A stretch of DNA of 64,000 nucleotides from Flaviaestuariibacter flavus (GTDB lineage: Bacteria; Bacteroidota; Bacteroidia; Chitinophagales; Chitinophagaceae). Under the pieces are notes generated by a model. The model worked only from the letters and a program-made list of their open reading frames with translations. It was not told the origin of the DNA and searched no databases. This document shows positions 33,757 to 42,638 of the stretch, in pieces (within the stretch, counting starts at the first letter, position 1; every line of letters starts with the position of its first letter). The position numbers were made by a program, and so were the translations under genes. The stretch is taken from positions 230,833 to 294,832 of the forward strand of contig NZ_SJZI01000050.1 in assembly GCF_004337505.1 (NCBI RefSeq), in the 5' to 3' direction.

Positions 33757-34569
33757 ATGCTGTTGAATGAGTTGTCCTGCCTGGTGGTTGAACGCACGTT
33801 GCTGTATTCCATCCACCTGCGCCGGTACGTGACCGTTGATTTTTACCTTCCCAAAAATATCGCCGATCCTGCGTCGCTTTCGCTGCTGCTGATCAACGAC
33901 GGGCAGGACCTGGTGAAGATGCCTTTTGATACACTGCTCAACACGATGCTGGATGAAGGACGCCTGCAGCCGGTACTTTGCGTAGGCATTCACTGCGGCC
34001 CCAACCGGAAAATGGAGTACGGCACGGCGCGGGTGCTTGACTTCAAAGGCCGCGGGGCGAAGGCGGCGGCCCATGAGCGCTTTGTCACCGAGCGCCTGTT
34101 GCCGCATCTTCAGTCAGCTTATTGCATACCCTCTTTCCGCCAGATGGCTTATGCCGGCTTTTCGCTCGGTGGCCTCAGCGCGATCGACATAGTCTGGAAT
34201 CACCCGGAGCTGTTCCGGCTTGCCGGTGTTTTTTCCGGCTCGCTCTGGTGGCGCAGCAAGGACCTCGAGGACGGCTACGTGGAAGATACCGACCGCATCA
34301 TGCACGCGCAGGTACGCGCCGGAAAGCTGCACAAAGGCCAGCGCTTTTATTTCACTACGGGCTCACTCGACGAGACCTCCGACCGCAACCACAACGGCAT
34401 CATCGACTCCATTGACGATACGCTTTCTCTGATCGATGAATTAAAGGACAAGGGCTATACGGACGAGGATATCTGCTATGTCAACTACGAGGACGGCAAG
34501 CACGATGTGGATACCTGGGGACGGGCCTTTCCGCACTTCCTGGAGTGGGCCTTCGGAAAGGATGCCTGA
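33757..34569 (+). CDS. Putative esterase, alpha/beta hydrolase
   Basis: 270 residues from ATG 33757, no signal peptide. The family is that of enterochelin-esterase-like and esterase-D-like proteins: LLINDGQDL, VLCVGIHCG, the nucleophile in AYAGFSLGGLSAID, SGSLWWRS, and the His in NYEDGKHDVDTW. An EF-hand-like loop DRNHNGIIDSIDD lies near residue 215. Divergent from the ATP-grasp gene. A hydrolase of this type beside ligases may cut or proof-read the product. Confidence 0.82.
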   Translation: MLLNELSCLVVERTLLYSIHLRRYVTVDFYLPKNIADPASLSLLLINDGQDLVKMPFDTLLNTMLDEGRLQPVLCVGIHCGPNRKMEYGTARVLDFKGRGAKAAAHERFVTERLLPHLQSAYCIPSFRQMAYAGFSLGGLSAIDIVWNHPELFRLAGVFSGSLWWRSKDLEDGYVEDTDRIMHAQVRAGKLHKGQRFYFTTGSLDETSDRNHNGIIDSIDDTLSLIDELKDKGYTDEDICYVNYEDGKHDVDTWGRAFPHFLEWAFGKDA

Positions 34570-35032
34570 TGGATGATTTGCCCGGGCATTTGGCGGCTTT
34601 TCGTCCGGTATACCTGGAGTTTTTCTCGCAGAGGACGCCGAGCGTTTCGCAGAGGGCACGGAGGCTTTACCTACGCTTACAGTTTTTGGGAGACAGTCTT
34701 ATCGGTAGGGCAATGTCCTATAATTCAGGTCAGAGAGTTGCGGGAGCTTTGCCTGCCTGCGGCAGGCCTCAAACAATTAAAGAATCAACAGGGGAATCTG
34801 TATCGCCTAGTTGTGTCTTTACCCAAAGAGCATATCGGGTGCCCTTGGTGCCCGGCCCCGCTTAGCGCCTTCTGCAACCATGTCTTGTAAGACTGATCGC
34901 ACTTCCAAAAGCAGCAGTGTAACCGCACCCAAGTTCACCTCCCTGAAAATATCCTTCGCGTTAAAAAATACCGCCGTCAGGCAAATCAGACATCAGACAT
35001 CGGACTTCCCAGTTTCGTCGCTCTTGTTACAA
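34570..35032. other. 460-base gene-free stretch
   Basis: No convincing coding frame: the open frames lack start context and protein-like composition. Near 34622-34665 there are degenerate copies of CGCAGAGGACGCCGAG-like words. GCCTGCCTGCGGCAGGC around 34758-34774 can form a hairpin. The rest, AT-richer than the genes, may be decayed sequence. Confidence 0.45.
34985..35012. repeat. Tandem array, exact 7-bp period (ATCAGAC)
   Basis: ATCAGAC, ATCAGAC, ATCGGAC, TTCCCAG. Same word as at 43552. No inverted partner seen. Confidence 0.5.
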
Positions 35033-35033
35033 A

Positions 35034-35062
35034 CAAAGCCCCCGCGTTCGGCGGAGGCTTTG
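35034..35062 (-). terminator. Terminator of ribBA
   Basis: Minus strand CAAAGCCTCCGC-CGAAC-GCGGGGGCTTTG with one mismatch, followed by TTTGT. Confidence 0.75.
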
Positions 35063-35082
35063 TCTATTATTTGGGGAAAGCA

Positions 35083-36291
35083 TTATTCTCCCTGCCCGAG
35101 TATCTCATGCCCGAGCTTATCCCGCTTTGTTTGCAGGTAACGCTCGTTGTGGGAGTTCGGATGAATATGCAGCGGCACATTGTCCACTATCTGTAACCCG
35201 TAGCCGATCAGTCCGACGCGCTTCTTCGGGTTGTTGGAAATAAGGCGGAGCTTATGGATGCCCAGGTGGCGGAGTATCTGGGCGCCAACGCCATAGTCGC
35301 GCTGGTCCATCTGGAAGCCCAGGTGCAGGTTGGCTTCAACGGTATCCATGCCTTCTTCCTGCAGGCGGTAGGCCTTCAGCTTGTTGAGCAGGCCGATGCC
35401 GCGTCCTTCCTGGTTCATATATAGGATGACTCCTTTGCCTTCGGCTTCCACCAGCTTCATGGCCTCGTGCAGCTGCTCGCCGCAGTCGCAGCGGAGCGAG
35501 CCGAGGATGTCACCGGTAAAGCAGGAGGAATGTACGCGCACCAGCACGGGATCGTCTTTCTCCCAGGTTCCCTTTACCAGCGCCAGGTGCTCATTGGCAG
35601 AGCCCTTTTCCTGGAAGGCGATAAGCTTGAAGTGTCCGTACTGCGTCGGCATATCCACCCGCACAATCTCCTCGATGAGGGAGTCGCGCTGGAGGCGGTA
35701 TTCGATGAGGTCTTTGATCGAAATGACCTTGAAGTCGAATTTCTCGGCGATCTCGAGGAGTTGGGGCAGGCGGGCCATGCTGCCGTCTTCGTTGAGGATC
35801 TCCACCAGCACGCCCGAGGGCTCGAAGCCGGCGAGGCGGGCCAGGTCGGCGGCCGCTTCGGTATGGCCGGCGCGGCGGAGCACGCCGCCCTTTTTGGCGC
35901 GGAGGGGAAAGATATGGCCGGGTTTGCCCAGCTCTTCGGGGCGGGTGGCCGGGTCGATGAGGGCCTGGACTGTTTTGGCGCGGTCGTGAGCGGAAATGCC
36001 GGTAGTACAGCCATGGCCGAGCAGGTCGACGGAAACAGTAAACGCGGTTTCGTGCAGGGCGGTGTTATTATTGACCATGAGCTCGAGGCCCAGCTCGTTG
36101 CAGCGCTCTTCGAGCAGGGCGATGCAGATAAGGCCGCGGCCATGCTTGCTCATGAAGTTGATGACCTCGGGCGTTACGTTGCGGGAGGCGGTAATGAAGT
36201 CGCCCTCATTTTCGCGGTCCTCGTCATCGACCACGATCACGAGCTTGCCGGCACGGATGTCTTCGATGGCGCTTTCTATCGGGTGAAGCAT
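35083..36291 (-). CDS. ribBA: Bifunctional DHBP synthase / GTP cyclohydrolase II
   Basis: 402 residues. The N-terminal RibB part (1-205) has [14 protein letters not shown] and [14 protein letters not shown]. The C-terminal RibA part has [23 protein letters not shown], with the zinc cysteines, and [14 protein letters not shown]. It starts both branches of riboflavin synthesis, from ribulose 5-phosphate and from GTP. The cytoplasmic fusion is standard length. No other rib genes are adjacent and I see no FMN riboswitch in the upstream 300 bases. Confidence 0.95.
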   Translation of the reverse strand: MLHPIESAIEDIRAGKLVIVVDDEDRENEGDFITASRNVTPEVINFMSKHGRGLICIALLEERCNELGLELMVNNNTALHETAFTVSVDLLGHGCTTGISAHDRAKTVQALIDPATRPEELGKPGHIFPLRAKKGGVLRRAGHTEAAADLARLAGFEPSGVLVEILNEDGSMARLPQLLEIAEKFDFKVISIKDLIEYRLQRDSLIEEIVRVDMPTQYGHFKLIAFQEKGSANEHLALVKGTWEKDDPVLVRVHSSCFTGDILGSLRCDCGEQLHEAMKLVEAEGKGVILYMNQEGRGIGLLNKLKAYRLQEEGMDTVEANLHLGFQMDQRDYGVGAQILRHLGIHKLRLISNNPKKRVGLIGYGLQIVDNVPLHIHPNSHNERYLQTKRDKLGHEILGQGE

Positions 36292-36344
36292 ATAATATAG
36301 GTGTCGGTGAGTTGTTTTGCAAAGGTAGGGCAGGGCGGAGTCAG

Positions 36345-36522
36345 GGTTCTAAGGTTCTGAGGTTTTAAGGTTTAGCGTTGTTTTCCCGGGAGAATGGGCG
36401 GCCGGGCTTTGAAGGGCTTTTTCCTTAGCCCGACAGTCTGTTCATACCTGTGGAACTGTTACTGGCGTAGTCCAAACCTCAGAACCTCAGAACCTCAGAA
36501 CCTCAAAACCTTAGAACCTTTC
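36345..36522. repeat. Inverted pair of 8-bp-period arrays upstream of the Oar-like receptor
   Basis: Left arm 36345-36376: GGTTCTAA, GGTTCTGA, GGTTTTAA, GGTTTAGC. Right arm 36475-36522: AACCTCAG three times, AACCTCAA, AACCTTAG, AACCTTTC, the inverse of the same word in another phase. Spacer about 98 bases. It fills most of the 312-base interval between ribBA and the receptor gene; no gene lies there. Confidence 0.7.
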
Positions 36523-36603
36523 CGGAGGTAACATCCTGTTAATATCCTCATAAGAATTGTTGACCTTTTTTCATTTTCTTTGCAATCGAAAACCTAATAT
36601 GTT

Positions 36604-39600
36604 ATGCTCAAGAGATTATTGTGTCTGCTTACAATCGCCTTGCTAGCATCTCCGGTACTGTTTGCCCAGGTAACTACGGGCAGCATGACGGGTACCATCC
36701 GCGACGTTGCGGGTGCCACCCTGACGGGAGCTACGATCCAGGCAACCCACACGCCCTCCGGCACGCGCTACAGCACGTCGTCGCAGGCGAGCGGGCAATA
36801 CACGATCAACAACATGCGCTCGGGCGGTCCGTACACGGTGACCATCACCTACGTGGGCTACGAGCAGCAGCGACTCGACGACATTTTTGTGCAGCTGGGT
36901 GAGGCAACCGTGGTTAACGGAAGCCTGAGCCGCTCCAACGCCACGCTCGAGCAGGTGGTGGTAACCAGCACCGGCGGCCGCAACCGCATCCTGAGTGCCA
37001 ACCGCAACGGCGCGGTGACCAATATCGGCGTTCGCGAGATCCAGCGCATGCCCAGCATCACCCGCAGCATCAACGATCTTACCCGCATTACGCCCCAGGC
37101 GAACGGTACATCGATCGGCGGCGGTAACTACCGCTCCAACTACATCACGGTCGACGGCTCGGATTTCAACAACCAGTTCGGTATCGGTACCAACCTGCCG
37201 GCCAACGGTTCCCCGATCTCCCTGGATGCCCTCGGTGAGATCTCGGTGAGCGTTACGCCCTACGACATCCGTCAGTCGGGCTTTACCGGCGCAGCCGTGA
37301 ACGCCGTGACCCGCTCGGGCACCAACAACGTCGAGGGTTCGGTTTACCGCTACTGGCGCTCCGAGAAGCAGCAGGGCAATAAGGCCGGCAACGTCACCTT
37401 CAGCCCGGTACCCTTCACGTTCGACCAGTTCGGCGCCCGCCTCGGCGGCCCGATCGTACCGAACAAGCTGTTCTTCTTCCTCAGCTATGAGCAGGACAAC
37501 CAGCCGAAGAACGTACAGACCCGCATCGCCTCTTCGCCTTCGGCTCCCTTCGGCAGCGCACCCAACATTGCCCGTCCTACCCGCGAAGACCTCGACATGA
37601 TCAGCAGCTACCTGCAGAACACGTACGGCTACGAGACCGGTCCGTATGATAATTACAGCACCCAGATCGAGCGTAAGAAGTTCCTGGCCCGTCTTGACTG
37701 GAACATCAACCGCAACCACCGCTTCAATGTGCGTTACAACGAAGTAAAGGGTGGTGAGCCCAACCCGCCGAGCACCTCGCGCTCGCCGCTCACTTCTTTC
37801 GCAAACGGCGCAGGCCGTACCGATATCAACGCCCTCTGGTTCAAGAACTCCAACTATTTCCAGGGCGCCAACTTCTATTCCTTTGCCGCGGAGCTCAACT
37901 CCAACCTCGGCAACCGAATGACCAACGTGATCCGCGGTACCTACACCAAGCAGGATGACTCGCGTACGACCACTTCTACTGATTTTCCCTTCGTGGACAT
38001 TCTGAAAGACGGAAGCCCGTATGTCTCGTTCGGTTACGAACCCTTCTCGAAAGGCAATATCCGCCGTGTGGAAACGGTTTCTGTGCTGGATAACTTCACT
38101 GTAACCAAGAACCGCCACAGCCTGCTGTTCGGTGTTCAGTATGAGCGCAGCAAGACAACCAACGGCTTCCAGCGCTTTGCCACCAGCTACTACACCTTTG
38201 CCAGTTGGGACGACTTCATAAGTGCCCAAAACGCCAACCCGGCCCTTCGCAAGAACCCCACGGATTTTGGTATCACCTATTCGCTGGCCAAAGATTTCAG
38301 CCAGGTGTTCCCCCAGTTTGAATTCGCCCAGTATTCGGCATATGCCCAGGACGAGATTACGATCAACCCGCGTTTCCGCCTGACCCTCGGTCTGCGTGCC
38401 GACCTGCCGACCTACCCGAACGTTTCCGCGATCCAAACGCACCCGCTGGTTGACAGCCTCACCTTCCCCGGTGGCGAAAAGATCAATACCGGCAACCTGC
38501 CCGGCAACAGCGTAATGTTTTCACCCCGCCTCGGCTTCAACTGGGATGTCAACGGCGACCGCTCCTTCCAGGTTCGCGGTGGTACCGGCATCTTCACCGG
38601 CCGTATCCCGTTTGTGTGGATCGTGAGCCAATCGGGTGATGCCGGCCTGCTCCAGATCACGCAGACCGTTACCGGTGCTGCAAACACGCCTGGCCCCTTC
38701 AACCCGAACCCGGCGGCTTACCTGCCCGCGACGCCGCCCGTGGCCGGCACCGTAGTTCCGAGCACGATCACGGCACTGGCCCCCAACTTCAAGTTCCCCC
38801 AGACCTGGAAAACGAGCCTTGCTGTTGACCGTCGTCTCGGCAAAGGCTGGGTGCTGAGCCTGGAAGGAATTTTCAACAAGGACCTCAACACCGCGATATT
38901 CCGCAACCCGAACCTCGTGGCTCCCCAGCCGCTGAATGTGAACGGCTACCCGGATAACCGCCTTATCTACCCGAATGCCACGCCGGATAAATTCGTTTTC
39001 CCGCTGACTTCTTCTGTCGCTTCCCAGGCCTCTCCGCTTCGCCCCAGCTACCCTGTAGCCAGCGGCAACGCAAAAGGTACGCAGGCTTTCAACCCCATCG
39101 TGATCGACAACGGGTCGCAGGGCTATTCGGCGTACTTTACCCTGAAGGCTGAAAAGCAGTTCAGCAACAACTGGTACGCTACCGTTGCCTATACCAAGGC
39201 TTTCGGCGCCAATCTTTTCGACGGCTCCGGCGACCAGCCCCTGTCGGCATGGCAGGGCACGGCCAACGTGAACGGCTCGAATTCCTACGGCCTCGATTAC
39301 AACGGCAATATCATCCCTGACCGCGTTGTGGCCTCGGTGTCTTACCGCAAAGAATACCTGAAGCACCTCGGCACTACCATCTCCCTGTTCTACGAAGGTG
39401 GCATCCAGGGTCGTTACAGCTACACCTACAACGGTGACATCAACCGTGACGGTACCAACAACGACCTGATCTACATTCCGCGCGATAAGAGCGAGATCGA
39501 TTTCGTATCGAAAACCCTGAATGGTGTTACCTACAGCGCCGATCAGCAGGAGGAGCTCTTCTTCCGCTTTATCGACCAGGATCCGTACCTGCGCAACCAC

Positions 39601-39963
39601 AAGGGCCAATACGCCGAGCGCAACGGTGCCAAGCTTCCCTGGCGCAACCAGTTCGACCTGCGCATTATGCAGGATGTGTTCACCAACATCGGCAAGAACC
39701 GCAACTCGATCCAGGTCAGCCTCGACATCTTCAACGTTGGTAACCTCCTCAATAGCAGCTGGGGTGTCTTCCGCCAGACGAATGCGACTTCGCCGCTGGT
39801 AGTGACCAACCAGGCCAGCCTCGTTCCGGGTGGCTCTGTGCGCCCCACCTTCCAGCTGGCCACCGACCGCCAGGGGCTGCTGCTGGAGTCGTTCCGCACC
39901 AACACCACGATCACTTCCACCTACTACATGCAGTTCGGTCTCCGTTACATTTTCGGTAACTAA
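36604..39963 (+). CDS. Oar-like TonB-dependent outer-membrane protein
   Basis: 1119 residues, signal peptide ending LFAQ. A carboxypeptidase-regulatory-like beta domain follows (residues ~25-105: GSMTGTIRDVAGATLTGATI, YTVTITYVGYE). Then come a plug with SINDLTRITPQANG and SNYITVDGSDFNN, and a large barrel. The pattern VTPYDIRQSGFTGAAVNAVTRSGTN is typical of Oar-like proteins of Myxococcus and Bacteroidota. These transport or bind large ligands, often peptides. Codon use is strongly biased to C-ending codons, suggesting high expression. Ends at a good terminator. Confidence 0.9.
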   Translation: MLKRLLCLLTIALLASPVLFAQVTTGSMTGTIRDVAGATLTGATIQATHTPSGTRYSTSSQASGQYTINNMRSGGPYTVTITYVGYEQQRLDDIFVQLGEATVVNGSLSRSNATLEQVVVTSTGGRNRILSANRNGAVTNIGVREIQRMPSITRSINDLTRITPQANGTSIGGGNYRSNYITVDGSDFNNQFGIGTNLPANGSPISLDALGEISVSVTPYDIRQSGFTGAAVNAVTRSGTNNVEGSVYRYWRSEKQQGNKAGNVTFSPVPFTFDQFGARLGGPIVPNKLFFFLSYEQDNQPKNVQTRIASSPSAPFGSAPNIARPTREDLDMISSYLQNTYGYETGPYDNYSTQIERKKFLARLDWNINRNHRFNVRYNEVKGGEPNPPSTSRSPLTSFANGAGRTDINALWFKNSNYFQGANFYSFAAELNSNLGNRMTNVIRGTYTKQDDSRTTTSTDFPFVDILKDGSPYVSFGYEPFSKGNIRRVETVSVLDNFTVTKNRHSLLFGVQYERSKTTNGFQRFATSYYTFASWDDFISAQNANPALRKNPTDFGITYSLAKDFSQVFPQFEFAQYSAYAQDEITINPRFRLTLGLRADLPTYPNVSAIQTHPLVDSLTFPGGEKINTGNLPGNSVMFSPRLGFNWDVNGDRSFQVRGGTGIFTGRIPFVWIVSQSGDAGLLQITQTVTGAANTPGPFNPNPAAYLPATPPVAGTVVPSTITALAPNFKFPQTWKTSLAVDRRLGKGWVLSLEGIFNKDLNTAIFRNPNLVAPQPLNVNGYPDNRLIYPNATPDKFVFPLTSSVASQASPLRPSYPVASGNAKGTQAFNPIVIDNGSQGYSAYFTLKAEKQFSNNWYATVAYTKAFGANLFDGSGDQPLSAWQGTANVNGSNSYGLDYNGNIIPDRVVASVSYRKEYLKHLGTTISLFYEGGIQGRYSYTYNGDINRDGTNNDLIYIPRDKSEIDFVSKTLNGVTYSADQQEELFFRFIDQDPYLRNHKGQYAERNGAKLPWRNQFDLRIMQDVFTNIGKNRNSIQVSLDIFNVGNLLNSSWGVFRQTNATSPLVVTNQASLVPGGSVRPTFQLATDRQGLLLESFRTNTTITSTYYMQFGLRYIFGN

Positions 39964-39985
39964 GCCGGCTTCATCGTGATACAGA

Positions 39986-40015
39986 AAAAACCCTTCGCCC
40001 CGGCGAGGGGTTTTT
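39986..40015 (+). terminator. Terminator after the Oar-like gene
   Basis: AAAAACCCTTCGCC-CC-GGCGAGGGGTTTTT, one mismatch, T tract following. Confidence 0.75.
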
Positions 40016-40051
40016 CTTTGTGCGCGGTCCTGTTTTTGCACAGGCTGACAC

Positions 40052-40774
40052 ATGAGCCTGACCGTTCGCCTTCTTAGCCTGCTGTCCCTCTTCCCACTAC
40101 TGGCCGGGGCGCAGGATACGGCCGCCGTTGACGCGCGCCTCAAGTTTCTCTACTTTCCGCAGGCACCTGCACGTGCCTGGACCGTCGGGGTGGGCGTTTC
40201 CGCCACCACCATGCCCTACGAGATCACCGAGGAGCTGCACTACCGGATCCCGGCGCTCGAAGTGCAGGCCCTGCGTAAGATCGGCGCCGACTTCAGCCTT
40301 TTTGGCCGCGCCAGCCTCCAGGCGGTGCAGAATTACGTTTCCCTGGGGCCACGCTGGTCGCGGCGGCTGACGAAGCGCACCTCGCTTTCGCTGGGTGATG
40401 ACGTCGCTTTCTGGTTCGGGGCGGTGAATGTCCAGGGCTTCCGCACGAAAGCCACGGGCGTCCAGAATTTCCCCAATGCCACCGTGGGCATCCGCATGAA
40501 GAAGCAGGTGTTGCTTTCGCTGCGCGCCGAGCAGGTGATGACCCTTGACGTAAGTCCGCGTGCCGGCGATATCAAGATCTACGACAATTACAAGTTGTTC
40601 AGCGGCGCGGCATTTACGGTAATGCTGGAACAACCCTTTTACGGGCGCAACAAGCGGATGGCGCTCGGCTTCCGGGCCCTGTATACCTCGTTTTTCTGGC
40701 AAACCTGGACGGCCTTTTCCACCTTTGACCGCAACTTTTTTTACCCGCAACTCATTGCCTGCCTGATTTTATGA
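40052..40774 (+). CDS. Small outer-membrane beta-barrel-like protein
   Basis: 240 residues, signal peptide ending AGAQ. The mature chain is a series of amphipathic strands (WTVGVGVSATTM, FSLFGRASLQAVQNYVSLGP, RTSLSLGDDVAFWFGAVN), suggesting an 8-12 stranded barrel. I recognise no family. Its stop overlaps the start of the glycerophosphodiesterase gene by four bases (ATGA), so the two are translationally coupled. A third barrel-like gene follows. The operon suggests an outer-membrane complex around the diesterase. Confidence 0.7.
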   Translation: MSLTVRLLSLLSLFPLLAGAQDTAAVDARLKFLYFPQAPARAWTVGVGVSATTMPYEITEELHYRIPALEVQALRKIGADFSLFGRASLQAVQNYVSLGPRWSRRLTKRTSLSLGDDVAFWFGAVNVQGFRTKATGVQNFPNATVGIRMKKQVLLSLRAEQVMTLDVSPRAGDIKIYDNYKLFSGAAFTVMLEQPFYGRNKRMALGFRALYTSFFWQTWTAFSTFDRNFFYPQLIACLIL

Positions 40775-42036
40775 AACGACTATTCCCGATACTGCTGTTG
40801 CTGATCCTCGGAGCCTGCCGGCGCCAATACGACGTCCGTGTGCCCGACACCACCTGGGCCGAATTCAACGCTCCCGGCACCCAGCGGCTCGAAGCCGCGA
40901 CCTACGCGCGGCTGCAGGGTATCTACACCATCAATTCCGGCAATTCCCGTTTCGGCAACAATGCCGTAATGCGCTGGAGCTACGACGCCGCGGGCGCCGA
41001 CACTACTTATTACCTGTCGATTTTTTGCGAAAAGGATGTCACCTGGTTTCTGCTCCAGGGACGGCGGCAGGACAGCGTCATCCTGCTCAACGGCTACTGG
41101 CGCCGCATGGCGGGAACCGATACCGGGCCCGCGCGCCTGACAGTGGGCCGCGCCACCGGGGGCAGCCTGCTGCTCGGTAGCGATTCGCTGCAGCCGGGAG
41201 CGGTGGTAATCAATGGCGTATATGGCGAGCCGGGTGCGCCGATACAGGAAGCCGTGCAGTTTTCGCGGCAGCGCCCCCTGCCGGCGCGTGAGCTCGAAGT
41301 GGTGGTTCACCGCGGCGGCGGGCAGAGTGCCGACCTGCTGCCTGCGTCGGAGAACAGCGCCGAGATCATTCCCTACGCATCGCTTTTCGGGGCTACCGGT
41401 ATTGAGATCGATGTGCGGATGACCCGCGACGGCGTGCCGATACTGTACCACGACGCAACGCTTAGCGAACGCCTCATCGTGAAAAACGGAATGGTCGGCC
41501 CGGTGGAGAACTACACGTACGCCCAGCTTTCAGCCCTCGTTCGCCTGATCCGTAACAATGAGCGGATTCCGACGCTCCGCGAAGCGCTGGATGTGGTGGT
41601 GCGGCGCACCCCGCTGCGTTTTGTATGGCTCGACACGAAATTCAACGGGTCGCTGCAGCCCATCCGCGATCTGCAGGCGGAGTTCGGGCAACGTGCGGCG
41701 GCGCTTGGCAAGCCGCTCGAGATCGTGATCGGCATCCCGGACCGTGATGTGCTGTCCAATTTCCTGGCCCTGCCCGGTTATAATGCCATTCCTTCCGTGG
41801 TGGAACTCGACCCCGCCGATGCCGCCACGGTAAATGCCCGCATCTGGGCGCCCCGCTGGACACTCGGCCTCCAAAACGCGGAAGTGACTGCCGTACAGGC
41901 CCAGGGCCGGCGTGCATTCGTGTGGACCCTCGACCAGGGGCAAAATATCGACCTATTTCTCCGCGAAGGACACTTCAACGGCATCCTCACCAATTACCCC
42001 ACCGAAGTAGCTTACCACAGTTATGTGCAACCGTAA
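40771..42036 (+). CDS. Glycerophosphodiester phosphodiesterase lipoprotein
   Basis: 421 residues. The lipoprotein signal ends GACRR. The first ~165 mature residues form a beta-rich domain that I cannot place. The C-terminal ~240 are a GDPD domain: VVHRGGG, ASENSAE, GIEIDVRMTRDGVPILYHDATL (metal and acid-base residues), YAQLSAL, IPTLREAL, WLDTKFNG, and VWTLDQGQNIDLFLREGHFNGILTNYP. GDPDs release glycerol 3-phosphate from deacylated phospholipids. The location is the periplasm or outer membrane. It overlaps both neighbours, consistent with a tight operon. Confidence 0.88.
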   Translation: MKRLFPILLLLILGACRRQYDVRVPDTTWAEFNAPGTQRLEAATYARLQGIYTINSGNSRFGNNAVMRWSYDAAGADTTYYLSIFCEKDVTWFLLQGRRQDSVILLNGYWRRMAGTDTGPARLTVGRATGGSLLLGSDSLQPGAVVINGVYGEPGAPIQEAVQFSRQRPLPARELEVVVHRGGGQSADLLPASENSAEIIPYASLFGATGIEIDVRMTRDGVPILYHDATLSERLIVKNGMVGPVENYTYAQLSALVRLIRNNERIPTLREALDVVVRRTPLRFVWLDTKFNGSLQPIRDLQAEFGQRAAALGKPLEIVIGIPDRDVLSNFLALPGYNAIPSVVELDPADAATVNARIWAPRWTLGLQNAEVTAVQAQGRRAFVWTLDQGQNIDLFLREGHFNGILTNYPTEVAYHSYVQP

Positions 42037-42634
42037 ACCGATTTTCACGTTCCTGCTCTGCCTGCTGACACTGGCCCTGCGCGCACAGGATAAGAAATTC
42101 ACCTCCAAGCCGGGGCGCATCGGCGATCACGCACTGGTAGCCTATATCAACGGCGGCGCCGGCTTTTTCTTTTCGCGCCGCGGTGCTCCGGACTACCTGA
42201 AGCCGCAGCTGCGGCGCATCAACCCGGTGGGAACCGTGCGCCTGCTCTGGCACCCCGATCACCTGCTTAAGGTGGGGCTGGAGTCGGGCTATATCAAGTT
42301 TTACGAATATGGCCTCACCGATTCGGCCGGCAACAGCGGGCGTGTATCGCTCGAAGCGGTGCCGCTGTTGCTGGTATGGTCGATGTCGCTTTCCAAACAC
42401 TTCAACATCTTCGCCGGCTCGGGCGCTTATTTTCTCCGCACCAATCTCGATTATATGGGCAAGTCGTCGGCCCGTAAGTTCAGCGTCGGCTGGATGGCAG
42501 CGGCTTCGTATATCTGGCCGATCGGGAAGAACGCAGGCCTCGGCACCGAATTCAAATGGCTGTATGCTGCCGAAACCTCCAACGGCAGCCTCTGCCTGCA
42601 GGTGCAGTACGTGTGGAAATTCGCAAAGTGGTGA
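42023..42634 (+). CDS. Small outer-membrane beta-barrel-like protein
   Basis: 203 residues, signal peptide ending LRAQ. It overlaps the diesterase gene by 14 bases. The mature protein has regular strands (ALVAYINGGAGFFFSRR, LKVGLESGYIKFYEYG, FNIFAGSGAYFLRTNLDYMG, SLCLQVQYVWKFAKW) and ends in an aromatic residue, as OmpW/OmpA-like small barrels do. Function unknown. Last gene of a three-gene operon. Confidence 0.7.
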   Translation: MCNRKPIFTFLLCLLTLALRAQDKKFTSKPGRIGDHALVAYINGGAGFFFSRRGAPDYLKPQLRRINPVGTVRLLWHPDHLLKVGLESGYIKFYEYGLTDSAGNSGRVSLEAVPLLLVWSMSLSKHFNIFAGSGAYFLRTNLDYMGKSSARKFSVGWMAAASYIWPIGKNAGLGTEFKWLYAAETSNGSLCLQVQYVWKFAKW

Positions 42635-42638
42635 CCGG

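Noticed and set aside
36292..36603. Region upstream of ribBA examined for an FMN riboswitch
   Set aside because: None of the conserved FMN-aptamer segments is present. The interval is occupied by the period-8 inverted array.
36643..40143. Two long minus-strand open frames (about 600 and 540 codons) opposite the Oar-like gene
   Set aside because: High GC and strong codon bias in the real gene remove stops on the other strand. The receptor on the plus strand has all expected domains.
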